From an uncultured Bacilli bacterium (GTDB lineage Bacteria > Bacillota_I > Bacilli_A > RF39 > UBA660): a stretch of DNA of 32,000 bases. This document shows positions 25,183 to 32,000 of the stretch, piece after piece. The notes beneath the pieces were generated by a model that had not been told where the DNA came from, did no database searches, and saw only the letters and a list, made by a program, of their open reading frames with translations. The stretch covers positions 1 through 32,000 of the forward strand of contig CANQGF010000011.1 of NCBI GenBank assembly GCA_947601485.1, given 5' to 3'. The first letter of the stretch is position 1. Each line of letters starts with the position of its first letter. The position numbers were made by a program, and so were the translations under genes.

Positions 25183-26859
25183 TTATCCCATATATGTTAT
25201 TTTAGCATAGCCATTTCCTGTATTTCCAATCATAGTTTTTGTTCCATCATGAGTTGGCATTGGAGAATTGCCAGCAATCATACCAGGTGCAGCAAATACT
25301 TTTCCGCTATAATGAGTAGAACTATCCAAATGCGTTATACTATCAGCAGTTGAGGATGCACTTATTGCTCTACATCCAGGATATCCTGATATAAATGAAG
25401 AACCACCACCTGCACCACTCCAAGTACCACCGGGATGATTACCATGACCACCACCATAGTAACCACCGCCACCACCAGCTGAATCAGGTCCATTAACACT
25501 TGAATTGAATTTACCATATCCTCCACTACCAAATTTTCCTGTCATTTCAGGTAACACAGAAGGATCTACTCCACCAGTAAACAAAGTGCCAGGTTTTCCG
25601 CCAGCTGTTTGTGTTGCTCCATGTCCACTATAATCAAAACTACCATTACAGTAAAAATGAGCATCAATACCATTAAGGGCACCACCATCACCCCTAACAT
25701 CTTCAGCAGTAGCGACAGATCCTAAATAATAAACACCGCCACCGCCACCAGCAGCAACCATAATCCGTGATTTTAATCCATCAAAAATATTCCATTTTCC
25801 TGGCAAAAGTCTTACATCAGTAGCACCACCACCAGGTGTACTACCAGAGCCACCACCATTAAAGCTTAATCCATAACTAGCACATCCATCTTCACCATGT
25901 TGCATATTTTCACCTACATATACATAAAGTGATTCATTCTTTTTAAGGTAAATACTTCCAATCGTGTAAGCACCTCTACCATATGTATCTGGTCTATCAC
26001 TACTTCTACCATTAGTACCACTTGCGCCCCATAATTCAATTAAGTATTCACCATCTTTTGTCGGAGTAAATGTTTGATAATCTTCTTTATTTCCCGTATA
26101 TTCAAATTCAGTTACTTGGTTTTGAAAGGCTTCTCCATTTTCTTCTATATTTGTTAATATACTGAACATTCCTTTAAATTCTTTTCCTTGAGTACTATTA
26201 TTAAAAGTATTTATTCCCAAATCTGAGTATATATTTCCTTCTTCATAATCAACCCATAAATATACTTTATATGTATTAGTAGTATTTGTCGCTACTTCAT
26301 TAACATCTAATACATAATTATTTCTTACATCGTATTTACTTGTTGTTTCATTTTCATTATAAGCTTTATCTATTAATGCATAGACATTTCCCGAATTTAT
26401 TTTGTTTATTTTATTTAGTAAACCAGTATCTTTTATAACTGTTTCACTTCCATTATTTACTTTTCGTGTAACTTTTGCCTTTATTTGATAATCTTTTATA
26501 GGTATTTTGTCACTATTTGCTAATGTAGAAAATACTAATGAATATTTTATTGCTTGTTGTGCTTCTTTGCATTTATTTGTTACATTTATTTCAACTGGCT
26601 TTATATTTTGCAAAGCAAAGCTATCATTTATAGGATAATTATAAGATAATTCTATTTTACTACTTGATATATCTATATCTATACATTCTGTTTTGCCACC
26701 GACTACTGTTAAAGCTTCACTATTTAATTCATCATTTGCATTAAAAAAGGCATAAGTTATTCCTAAACTTGTTAATAATAACATAATTATTACTATTACG
26801 TATATTTGGATTGAAATTTTACTTTTTAATTTTTTCCCGAACAAAAATTTTTTGTCCAT
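25183..26859 (-). CDS. Membrane-tethered surface protein with ALK-like glycine-rich domain (copy B)
   Basis: 558 residues, same architecture as copy A: basic stub, membrane helix (about 17-37, ending GITYAFFNANDE), beta-rich domain with ECIDI and TNKCKEA cysteines, then the glycine-rich domain from about 255 (YQTFTPTKDGEYLIELWGAS, YVYVGEN, GGGATDVRLL, RIMVAAGGGGG, GGSSFISGYPGCRAI). The first 100 and last 75 residues are very similar to copy A, while the middle of the glycine-rich part differs in length and sequence. Gly codons are mostly GGT and GGA, in line with the AT-rich genome. No cell-wall sorting signal. It has its own promoter and terminator. The role at the cell surface is inferred. 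Confidence 0.8.
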   Translation of the reverse strand: MDKKFLFGKKLKSKISIQIYVIVIIMLLLTSLGITYAFFNANDELNSEALTVVGGKTECIDIDISSSKIELSYNYPINDSFALQNIKPVEINVTNKCKEAQQAIKYSLVFSTLANSDKIPIKDYQIKAKVTRKVNNGSETVIKDTGLLNKINKINSGNVYALIDKAYNENETTSKYDVRNNYVLDVNEVATNTTNTYKVYLWVDYEEGNIYSDLGINTFNNSTQGKEFKGMFSILTNIEENGEAFQNQVTEFEYTGNKEDYQTFTPTKDGEYLIELWGASGTNGRSSDRPDTYGRGAYTIGSIYLKKNESLYVYVGENMQHGEDGCASYGLSFNGGGSGSTPGGGATDVRLLPGKWNIFDGLKSRIMVAAGGGGGVYYLGSVATAEDVRGDGGALNGIDAHFYCNGSFDYSGHGATQTAGGKPGTLFTGGVDPSVLPEMTGKFGSGGYGKFNSSVNGPDSAGGGGGYYGGGHGNHPGGTWSGAGGGSSFISGYPGCRAISASSTADSITHLDSSTHYSGKVFAAPGMIAGNSPMPTHDGTKTMIGNTGNGYAKITYMG

Positions 26860-26887
26860 AATTTGCCTCTTTCTATTTTTCTTTTTT

Positions 26888-26916
26888 ATTTTATCACATT
26901 ATTTATATTTTGAAAA
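26888..26916 (-). promoter_or_regulatory. Sigma-A-like promoter of glycine-rich gene B
   Basis: Minus-strand TTTTCA (26911-26916), 17-bp spacer, TAAAAT (26888-26893); same elements and spacing as for copy A. Confidence 0.6.
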
Positions 26917-26958
26917 TGACTTTATAATCTATTAGTACTTTTTTCAGCTAAAGTTATT

Positions 26959-26987
26959 AAAAGAGAACCCGTAAAAAGTTCTCTTTT
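26959..26987 (-). terminator. Terminator of gpmI-vanY
   Basis: AAAAGAGAAC, loop TTTTTACGG, GTTCTCTTTT: a perfect 10-bp stem, symmetrical enough to work in both directions. It lies 20 bp past the carboxypeptidase stop. Confidence 0.75.
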
Positions 26988-27006
26988 AATATACTGTTTT
27001 TATTGA

Positions 27007-27888
27007 CTATTTTTCAATAAAGTAAGCATAATATTCATCATAAGTTATATCATGTTCATAAATGTATTTAGCTACCTCTATCCCAACATAACGATAATGC
27101 CATGGCTCAAAGATATAACCAGTAATATATTCTTTATCTTTTGGATATCTTAAAATAAAACCATATTTATAAGAATTAGCTATTAGCCAAGCGTACTCTT
27201 TAGTATTTTCAAAATGCTTATCTTCATCAGAAGTTATAATATCAGATGCAAGTCCGGTTTGATGTTCAGAGTATCCTGGTCTTGCTGAAGTTGCATCAGC
27301 ATAATCTTTCCCTCCTGTTTTAGTATAATAATTATATAAATATTCTTGTCTTTCATAACTACGATAAGCAGATACATTATATAAATGAATACCATCTATG
27401 GCTGCTGCATCACACATTTCTTTATAATGTTCATAAGCTGTTCTTTCCATTTTAAATGATCCATAAGTATACGCACTACTCATATCTACTAAATCAGGAT
27501 TATAATCTTCTGGTAATTTATGAAATTTATTAACAATTATTAATGTTCCATCATTAACATTACTTTCTACTTCATTAGTATAAAAAGCATAATCAATATT
27601 AGCGTTAACGCTTCTTATAACTTCCTCCATATCTTTATCTGGATTATTTTTAATATAATCTAAATATCTTGTTAATCTACTTTCAATAAAATATGTTTCT
27701 TTTTTTAAAGCCGCTACAACGGGATCTAACGCTTCATTAGCTTCATTATTTTCATTACCTGGATTTACTGGCACATCATCGCCACCATTTCTATTTTTTA
27801 ATAAAGCCACTCCACTAAAACATATTATTGTAAGGACTAATAATATGACTATAATTATTATTAATTTTTTTCTTTCTCTTCTATTCAT
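27007..27888 (-). CDS. VanY/DdlY-type D-Ala-D-Ala carboxypeptidase (peptidase M15B)
   Basis: 293 residues. An N-terminal membrane anchor (residues about 9-29, IIIIVILLVLTIICFSGVAL) is followed by an Asn/Gly/Pro linker. The LAS-type catalytic domain is at the C-terminus. Zinc ligands H209 and D216 (SEHQTGLASDI) and H264, with the catalytic E261 (FEPWHYRYVG), are all present. SAYRSYERQEYLYNYY is the conserved substrate-side helix. It should trim the terminal D-Ala from peptidoglycan stems outside the membrane. Such enzymes are common housekeeping genes, and nothing nearby suggests vancomycin resistance. It lies 7 bp after gpmI and is probably co-transcribed with it. Confidence 0.93.
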   Translation of the reverse strand: MNRRERKKLIIIIVILLVLTIICFSGVALLKNRNGGDDVPVNPGNENNEANEALDPVVAALKKETYFIESRLTRYLDYIKNNPDKDMEEVIRSVNANIDYAFYTNEVESNVNDGTLIIVNKFHKLPEDYNPDLVDMSSAYTYGSFKMERTAYEHYKEMCDAAAIDGIHLYNVSAYRSYERQEYLYNYYTKTGGKDYADATSARPGYSEHQTGLASDIITSDEDKHFENTKEYAWLIANSYKYGFILRYPKDKEYITGYIFEPWHYRYVGIEVAKYIYEHDITYDEYYAYFIEK

Positions 27889-27895
27889 AATTCAC

Positions 27896-29389
27896 CTACT
27901 TAATTAAGATATCTGTTTCTTTCATTTCATCCGGTCTAGCTATATCCATATATTCTAAAATAGTCGGCGCAACCATAGTTAAATCGCCGCTTTCTTTTAA
28001 TTTAACACTCTTATCCATAATAATAAATGGTACTTTACTTAAAGTATGTGTCGTTATTTTATTACCATCATTATCAAGCATCATATCAGCATTGCCATGA
28101 TCAGCTAAAATAATTACTTTATAAAAATTATCTTCTGCTTTTTCAATAATTTTTCCTAAACATAAATCGATAGTCATACAAGCTTTAATTGTTGCTTCAT
28201 AATTACCCGTATGTCCAACCATATCTGGATTAGCAAAATTCATTAGAATAAAATCATAATCTTGAACCATGCACTCAATACATTTCTTTGTTACTTCAAT
28301 CGCACTCATTTCAGGTTGTAAATCATAGGTTGCAACATGAGGTGATGGAATTAAAAATTCATTACATTTACTTATCTTACCCGCATACCCACCATCAAAA
28401 AAATATGTTACATGCGGAAATTTTTCGGTTTCAGCAATTCTTGCTTGCGTTAAACCTAATTTTTCAAAATAGAGACCTAATGGATTAGTAACAACTGATT
28501 GATCCATAAAATTATTGGTTATAATATCTTTATCGATTGGTAAAAAACTAAATACTTTTAAATTACTCATATCTTTAGTTTTAAAAAATTCAAAGTCACT
28601 TTTAATAAAAGAAGATATTATTTGTTTAGCTCTGTCTTCTCTATAATTCATCCAAATTAATACATCACCATTTTTAATTAAAGAATTTCTATTTAAAATA
28701 ATTGGTTTAATAAATTCATCTGTTACTTTATTAGCATACATTTCTTTTAATGAAGTTTTAATATTAATTTCATTGATCCCAACTCCATTTGTAACTGCAT
28801 CATAATAAATCTTTGTTCTTTCATAATGTTTATCACGATCCATGGCATAGTATCTACCCGCAATCGTAGCAATATCCCCAACTTTTTTCTCATGAATTAG
28901 ATCTTCAATTTGTTTAATATATTTATATGCATCATAAATGCCTGTATCTCTACCATCTGTAATAAGATGAAAGTGAATTTTTTGAAAGCCATTTTTAACT
29001 AATATTTGATATAGTTTAATAAAATGATTAATATTAGCATGAACATCGCCATCACTAGCTAATCCCATAATATGAATATCTTTATCTTTATAATTTAATA
29101 ATTCTTGAAATTTTTCATTTTCTAAAACATCACTATCTAAAAATTCATCTACTAATGTTTCATTTTGTTTAATGAGTCTACCTGCCCCAATAGTAAGATG
29201 ACCTGTTTCACTATTCCCAAACTGACCCTTATGAAGGCCTACATATTCTTCAGACGCATATAATGATGAATGAGGATATTCCTCCCAAATTTTCTTAAAA
29301 GTTGTCATATCAGCGGCTTTAATCGCATTACCATATTCTTCATCTCTTAAGCCAAAACCATCCAAGATAATTGTTAATATCTTTCTCAT
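27896..29389 (-). CDS. gpmI: 2,3-Bisphosphoglycerate-independent phosphoglycerate mutase
   Basis: 497 residues from the ATG at 29389, 8 nt after AAGGTGA. An in-frame start at 29422 would overlap the -10 of the promoter and was rejected. Interconverts 3- and 2-phosphoglycerate in glycolysis using two Mn ions. Catalytic S60 lies in GNSETGHLTIGAGR and D10 in ILDGFGL; ITDGRDTG, RYYAMDRDKHYER and ILADHGNADMM complete the family pattern. Mn dependence of this enzyme links it to sporulation in Bacillus, and spo0A is the next gene upstream. Confidence 0.96.
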   Translation of the reverse strand: MRKILTIILDGFGLRDEEYGNAIKAADMTTFKKIWEEYPHSSLYASEEYVGLHKGQFGNSETGHLTIGAGRLIKQNETLVDEFLDSDVLENEKFQELLNYKDKDIHIMGLASDGDVHANINHFIKLYQILVKNGFQKIHFHLITDGRDTGIYDAYKYIKQIEDLIHEKKVGDIATIAGRYYAMDRDKHYERTKIYYDAVTNGVGINEINIKTSLKEMYANKVTDEFIKPIILNRNSLIKNGDVLIWMNYREDRAKQIISSFIKSDFEFFKTKDMSNLKVFSFLPIDKDIITNNFMDQSVVTNPLGLYFEKLGLTQARIAETEKFPHVTYFFDGGYAGKISKCNEFLIPSPHVATYDLQPEMSAIEVTKKCIECMVQDYDFILMNFANPDMVGHTGNYEATIKACMTIDLCLGKIIEKAEDNFYKVIILADHGNADMMLDNDGNKITTHTLSKVPFIIMDKSVKLKESGDLTMVAPTILEYMDIARPDEMKETDILIK

Positions 29390-29422
29390 TTTTGTTTCAC
29401 CTTCACACCATAAATATACCAT

Positions 29423-29450
29423 ATTATACGCAAAAAGACAATTTTATAAA
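29423..29450 (-). promoter_or_regulatory. Promoter of gpmI
   Basis: Minus-strand TTTATA (29445-29450), 16-bp spacer, TATAAT (29423-29428), about 33 bp before the chosen ATG and downstream of the spo0A terminator. Confidence 0.6.
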
Positions 29451-29467
29451 CATCTAAAATAAGACAT

Positions 29468-29497
29468 AAAAAAAGTAAAAAAGCATTCTTTCTTACT
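29468..29497 (-). terminator. Rho-independent terminator of spo0A
   Basis: Minus-strand AGTAAGAAAG, loop AATG, CTTTTTTACT, then six T. The stem begins inside the spo0A stop codon. Confidence 0.85.
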
Positions 29498-30254
29498 AAT
29501 TATATACTAAATTATTATCTACTTTTAATTTATCAGCTAAAGTTGTTAAATATTCGGCATTAGTTGGTTTATCACGATTAACATTGACACTATTACCAAA
29601 AATAGTTTCCATTAAATTGATATCTCCTCGATTCCAACTAATTTCAATGGCATGTCTAATGGCACGTTCTACTCTAGTCGGAGTTGTATCAAATTTTTTG
29701 GCAATTTCTGGATAAACATCTTTAGTTACATAAGATATCATATTTTTATCATGATATACTATTTGAACACCTTCTTTAATATATTGATATCCTCTAACAT
29801 GAGAAGGTATTCCTAAATTATGGAGTAAATCAGTAAGAATTCTTTCTTGCATAAACAAGCTTTTCTTATCCTCATTATTTTTAGAAATAGAAATAATTCT
29901 TTTTTCTAAACTAGCATAATTAATTGGTTTCAACATGTAATAATCTATTCCATATTGGCTAGCTTCTTCTAAAATATGTTCATCTTTAAAACTAGTTGTA
30001 ATAATAACATTTTTTCTTATTTTTCTCGATGCCATTTCACTTAAGATATATAAGCCATCCATTTTAGGAATAACTAAATCCATGACAATAATATCAACAT
30101 CGTTAATATTATTGATTAAATAACTAAGCCCTTCCTCTCCATTATTTTTACAAGCTACTACTTTAATTACTTCATGACTGCTAAAATACTTCTCCAAGTC
30201 TTTAGTCATTGTTTCGTTGTTATCAATAACTAAAACTTTAACACTATTGTTCAT
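29496..30254 (-). CDS. spo0A: Sporulation transcription factor Spo0A
   Basis: 252 residues from the ATG at 30254, 7 nt after GAGGAG; the adjacent ATG at 30257 is too close. A start at 30332 would cover the promoter and was rejected. The receiver domain (1-120) has phosphoacceptor D59 (IVMDLVIPKMDG), the switch Thr (NVIITTSF) and Lys (YYMLKP). In the acidic pocket the usual second Asp is Asn (VIDNNE), a small oddity. After a linker, the Spo0A-specific DNA-binding domain follows: LLHNLGIPSHVRGYQYIKEG and the recognition helix TPTRVERAIRHAIEISWNRG. It is the master regulator of sporulation, activated by phosphorelay. It is monocistronic, with 0A boxes in front, so probably autoregulated. spoIVB, its common partner, is not beside it. 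Confidence 0.95.
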   Translation of the reverse strand: MNNSVKVLVIDNNETMTKDLEKYFSSHEVIKVVACKNNGEEGLSYLINNINDVDIIVMDLVIPKMDGLYILSEMASRKIRKNVIITTSFKDEHILEEASQYGIDYYMLKPINYASLEKRIISISKNNEDKKSLFMQERILTDLLHNLGIPSHVRGYQYIKEGVQIVYHDKNMISYVTKDVYPEIAKKFDTTPTRVERAIRHAIEISWNRGDINLMETIFGNSVNVNRDKPTNAEYLTTLADKLKVDNNLVYN

Positions 30255-30287
30255 CATTTTCTCCTCTTTTGTACTGCTTGTAAATTC

Positions 30288-30293
30288 ATTATA
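30288..30293 (-). promoter_or_regulatory. spo0A promoter -10 element
   Basis: A perfect minus-strand TATAAT, 33 bp before the ATG, without a recognisable -35 at 16-18 bp (TGGCTT at 17 bp). This suggests a promoter that needs an activator. A sigma-H-like GAAT overlaps downstream (AATGAATTT) but no matching AGGA -35 is present. Confidence 0.6.
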
Positions 30294-30300
30294 AGAGAAT

Positions 30301-30363
30301 ATTAGACAAAAAGCCATAGGAAGTTTTGACAAGTTTTGTCTAATATTGTAAACATTTGTCGAA
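30301..30363. promoter_or_regulatory. Cluster of four Spo0A-binding (0A) boxes
   Basis: Against the consensus TTTGTCRAA: TTTGTCGAA on plus at 30355-30363 (perfect), TTTGTCTAA on plus at 30335-30343 (one mismatch), CTTGTCAAA on minus at 30325-30333 (one mismatch), TTTGTCTAA on minus at 30302-30310 (one mismatch). Two of them form a perfect 11-bp inverted repeat, ATTAGACAAAA (30301-30311) and TTTTGTCTAAT (30334-30344). The last box lies between the -35 and -10 positions, where binding would repress; the others are upstream and could activate. Confidence 0.7.
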
Positions 30364-30457
30364 TTATGACGGATTTATTAAAAATTATGTTATTTTTAAC
30401 TTATTTTTATTTCATTTTTCTACATTTTAACTATTTATAGTCTTTTCTTAATTTAAA

Positions 30458-30495
30458 AAATAATGTTGAAAACCCATGAATTATCAACATTATTT
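30458..30495 (-). terminator. Rho-independent terminator of pgk
   Basis: Minus-strand AAATAATGTTGA (30484-30495) pairs perfectly with TCAACATTATTT (30458-30469); T-rich on both sides. It starts 8 bp after the pgk stop. Confidence 0.85.
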
Positions 30496-30503
30496 TTTTC
30501 ATA

Positions 30504-31640
30504 TCAATTTTCTTTAATATATTTTAAGGCGTCTAAATCGCCATCACTTAAGTATTCTAAAGTTGCTCCACCACCACTAGAAATGTACTTAAAATTACTT
30601 TCTAAATTAAATAATTTAACGAAAGATGCAGTATCTCCACCACCAACATAAACATCATTACCACTATTAGCAAGCATATTAAGTAATTTAGTGGTTCCTT
30701 TCTTATAATTATCATCTTCACACATTCCACAAGTGCCATTTAAAAATATTACTTTTGCATCGTTTATAACATTATTTAAATCTACTAAATTATCATAAAT
30801 AATATCATTATTTTCTATATCATCAAGAGTTACTTCTAAATTATCATTACCTCTTTTAACAATAAATTTATCACTATATAAAATTTTATCTTTATTATCT
30901 TTTAAAATTTTTCTAACACTATTTAATACATCTTCATCACTCGCTACTAAACTATTACCTACTTTATAACCCATTTCTTTAAGAAAAGTATTAAGTATTC
31001 CTCCGGTGATAATTAGATAATTACATTTTTTAAGTAATCCTTCAATTATTTTTATTTTATCATCTACTTTAGCACCACCCATAATTACTAAATCAATATG
31101 ATTTAGTAAAGGCTTTAAATTAGTTAATTCTTCCTCTACTAAAAAACCTAAATAAGTTGATAAATATTTAGAAAGGCCTGCTGTAGAAGAATGAATTCGA
31201 TGCATAGAACCAAAAGCATCAACAACAAATATATCAGCATAATTACTCCAATATTTAGCTAGACCTAAATCATTTGCACTTTCTCTTTTAACAGGTACAT
31301 CTGTAAATCTAGTATTTTCTACTAAAAAGATTTTTTTAGAACTTTTATTTATTATATCTAAATTTAATGGATTATCTACAAATTCTAAATCATAATATTG
31401 TTTTAAATATTCATAAACAATTTTTAAACTGTTTTTATCTTTATCTTCTTCATTCTTAACTCTACCAAAATGACTTAATAATATTATAATATTATTGTTA
31501 TTTAATAAATAATTAATTGTTTTAAAACTTTTAGTAATTCTACTAGCATCAGTTATTTCATTATTCTTAACCGGAACATTAAAATCACATCTTAATATTA
31601 TTCTTTTGTTACTAATATTTTCTTCACTTAAATATTTCAT
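30504..31640 (-). CDS. pgk: Phosphoglycerate kinase, divergent
   Basis: 378 residues from the ATG at 31640; a longer frame from 31697 adds a hydrophobic, AT-rich stretch unlike PGK and was rejected. The Shine-Dalgarno is weak (GTGAT). It catalyses 1,3-bisphosphoglycerate + ADP to 3-phosphoglycerate + ATP. N-domain motifs are kept: RCDFNVPVKNNEITDASRI, SHFGR, ENTRF, DAFGSMHRIHSSTAG. C-domain: GGAKVDDKIKIIEGLL and YVGGGDTASFVK, with SSGGGATLEYL. The usual nucleotide-side motif NGPMGVFE is NGTCGMCED here, and the protein is about 15-20 residues shorter than common PGKs. It is most likely the glycolytic enzyme, with gpmI two genes away, but may be an altered paralogue. Confidence 0.88.
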   Translation of the reverse strand: MKYLSEENISNKRIILRCDFNVPVKNNEITDASRITKSFKTINYLLNNNNIIILLSHFGRVKNEEDKDKNSLKIVYEYLKQYYDLEFVDNPLNLDIINKSSKKIFLVENTRFTDVPVKRESANDLGLAKYWSNYADIFVVDAFGSMHRIHSSTAGLSKYLSTYLGFLVEEELTNLKPLLNHIDLVIMGGAKVDDKIKIIEGLLKKCNYLIITGGILNTFLKEMGYKVGNSLVASDEDVLNSVRKILKDNKDKILYSDKFIVKRGNDNLEVTLDDIENNDIIYDNLVDLNNVINDAKVIFLNGTCGMCEDDNYKKGTTKLLNMLANSGNDVYVGGGDTASFVKLFNLESNFKYISSGGGATLEYLSDGDLDALKYIKEN

Positions 31641-31665
31641 ATTTATCACATTCTTTCTCTTTCTT

Positions 31666-31694
31666 ATTTTAACAATTAATAATAAAAAAATAAA
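31666..31694 (-). promoter_or_regulatory. Possible promoter of pgk
   Basis: Minus-strand TTTATT (31689-31694), 17-bp spacer, TAAAAT (31666-31671), between the upstream terminator and pgk. Very AT-rich surroundings make this tentative. Confidence 0.35.
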
Positions 31695-31701
31695 CATTTT
31701 T

Positions 31702-31728
31702 ATATAAAAAGAAAAGGCCTTAAGGCCT
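31702..31728 (-). terminator. Terminator of the Rpn-like gene
   Basis: Minus-strand AGGCC-TTAA-GGCCT followed by TTTCTTTTT, 27 bp after the stop of the gene at 31755. Confidence 0.8.
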
Positions 31729-31754
31729 AATTAAACTTATTATAAAAATATGTT

Positions 31755-32000
31755 TTATTGTTGAGAAGAAGATTCTTGTATTTTTTCTACTTCTTCTACA
31801 GTTAGATTAGCAGCTTTAGCTATAGCTTCTAGAGGAATTTTATCTTCTAATAAACTTTTAACCATTGAAAGTTTTTCTTCAAGAGCGCCTTTATCATAAC
31901 CAACTTTAACGCCATCATTATATCCATCTTCTTTGGCATATTTTAATCCATTATGATATACTATTTCAGCATCTCTTTCTCTTTCCATTTGATCTATGAT
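31755..32000 (-). CDS. Rpn/PD-(D/E)XK nuclease-family protein, C-terminal fragment
   Basis: The frame is open through the right edge (codons IIDQ precede an internal Met at 31988), so only the last 81 residues are visible. They show the C-terminal tail common in Rpn-type recombination-promoting nuclease/putative transposase proteins: NGLKYAKEDGYNDGVKVGYD (repeated basic/acidic helix), then MVKSLLEDKIPLEAIAKAAN and LTVEEVEKIQ, a small helical unit. The nuclease domain itself would lie outside the window, so the family call rests on the tail alone. Confidence 0.6.
   Translation of the reverse strand: MIDQMERERDAEIVYHNGLKYAKEDGYNDGVKVGYDKGALEEKLSMVKSLLEDKIPLEAIAKAANLTVEEVEKIQESSSQQ

Noticed and set aside
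23300-26100. DNA repeat array or CRISPR in the glycine-rich genes
   Set aside because: The repetitive look comes from Gly codon runs in two real coding frames; there are no regular spacers or direct repeats.
27007-27888. Vancomycin-resistance vanY
   Set aside because: The domain is VanY-type, but no vanHAX, vanRS or related genes are near; a housekeeping carboxypeptidase is more likely.
30270-30300. Sigma-H promoter of spo0A
   Set aside because: A GAAT -10-like sequence is present (AATGAATTT), but no AGGA-type -35 lies at the right distance.
1-32000. Reassigned UGA codon (mollicute code)
   Set aside because: map and adk end in TGA directly at the start of the next gene, and tryptophans are encoded by TGG, so the standard bacterial code holds.

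Overview
The window (32 kb, very AT-rich) comes from a low-GC Firmicute. The evidence is the intact S10-spc-alpha ribosomal superoperon in Bacilli order, Shine-Dalgarno-led genes, C+ zinc-binding S14 and L36, a ParA/Soj-ParB/Spo0J pair next to a DUF951 gene and ychF-rpsF-ssb-rpsR, and a Spo0A master sporulation regulator. UGA is a normal stop (map and adk end in TGA), so this is not a code-4 mollicute. I read it as a spore-forming member of the Bacilli/Erysipelotrichia side, probably gut-associated; that last point is inference. Nearly all genes lie on the minus strand, so expression runs from high to low coordinates.

Layout from left to right. 1-569: 3' part of a group II intron on the plus strand (maturase C-terminus, domain V/VI), abutting the terminator of the ribosomal block. 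580-6402: rpsR, ssb, rpsF (own promoter and hairpin leader), ychF, an AbgT-family transporter, a DUF951 protein, parB and parA. 6407-7499: an unrecognised tail-anchored protein gene with its own promoter and terminator. 7510-21678: one long operon transcribed rpsJ-rplC-rplD-rplW-rplB-rpsS-rplV-rpsC-rplP-rpmC-rpsQ-rplN-rplX-rplE-rpsN-rpsH-rplF-rplR-rpsE-rplO-secY-adk-map-infA-rpmJ-rpsM-rpsK-rpoA-rplQ, preceded by a strong promoter and a structured leader. rpmD (L30) is missing from its usual place between rpsE and rplO. 21695-23167: a complete insertion sequence (27-bp terminal inverted repeats, 9-bp target duplication, two-frame transposase with an A_AAA_AAG slippery site) inserted just upstream of the S10 promoter.

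23245-26987: two paralogous membrane-tethered glycine-rich surface proteins with almost identical promoters, flanked by near-identical terminators. 27007-29450: a VanY-type D,D-carboxypeptidase behind gpmI (glycolysis). 29468-30363: spo0A with a cluster of 0A boxes upstream, including a perfect 11-bp inverted repeat. 30458-31694: a divergent phosphoglycerate kinase. 31702-32000: the C-terminus of a Rpn/PD-(D/E)XK nuclease-like protein that runs off the window.

The left three-quarters is core information processing (translation, Sec export, chromosome partition). The right quarter holds glycolysis, sporulation control and cell-surface genes and carries the most unusual features. No stretch above 300 bp lacks a gene or mobile element. 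Several gene starts were moved downstream to the codon placed correctly after a Shine-Dalgarno: rpsF, DUF951, the tail-anchored protein, rplO, gpmI, spo0A and pgk.
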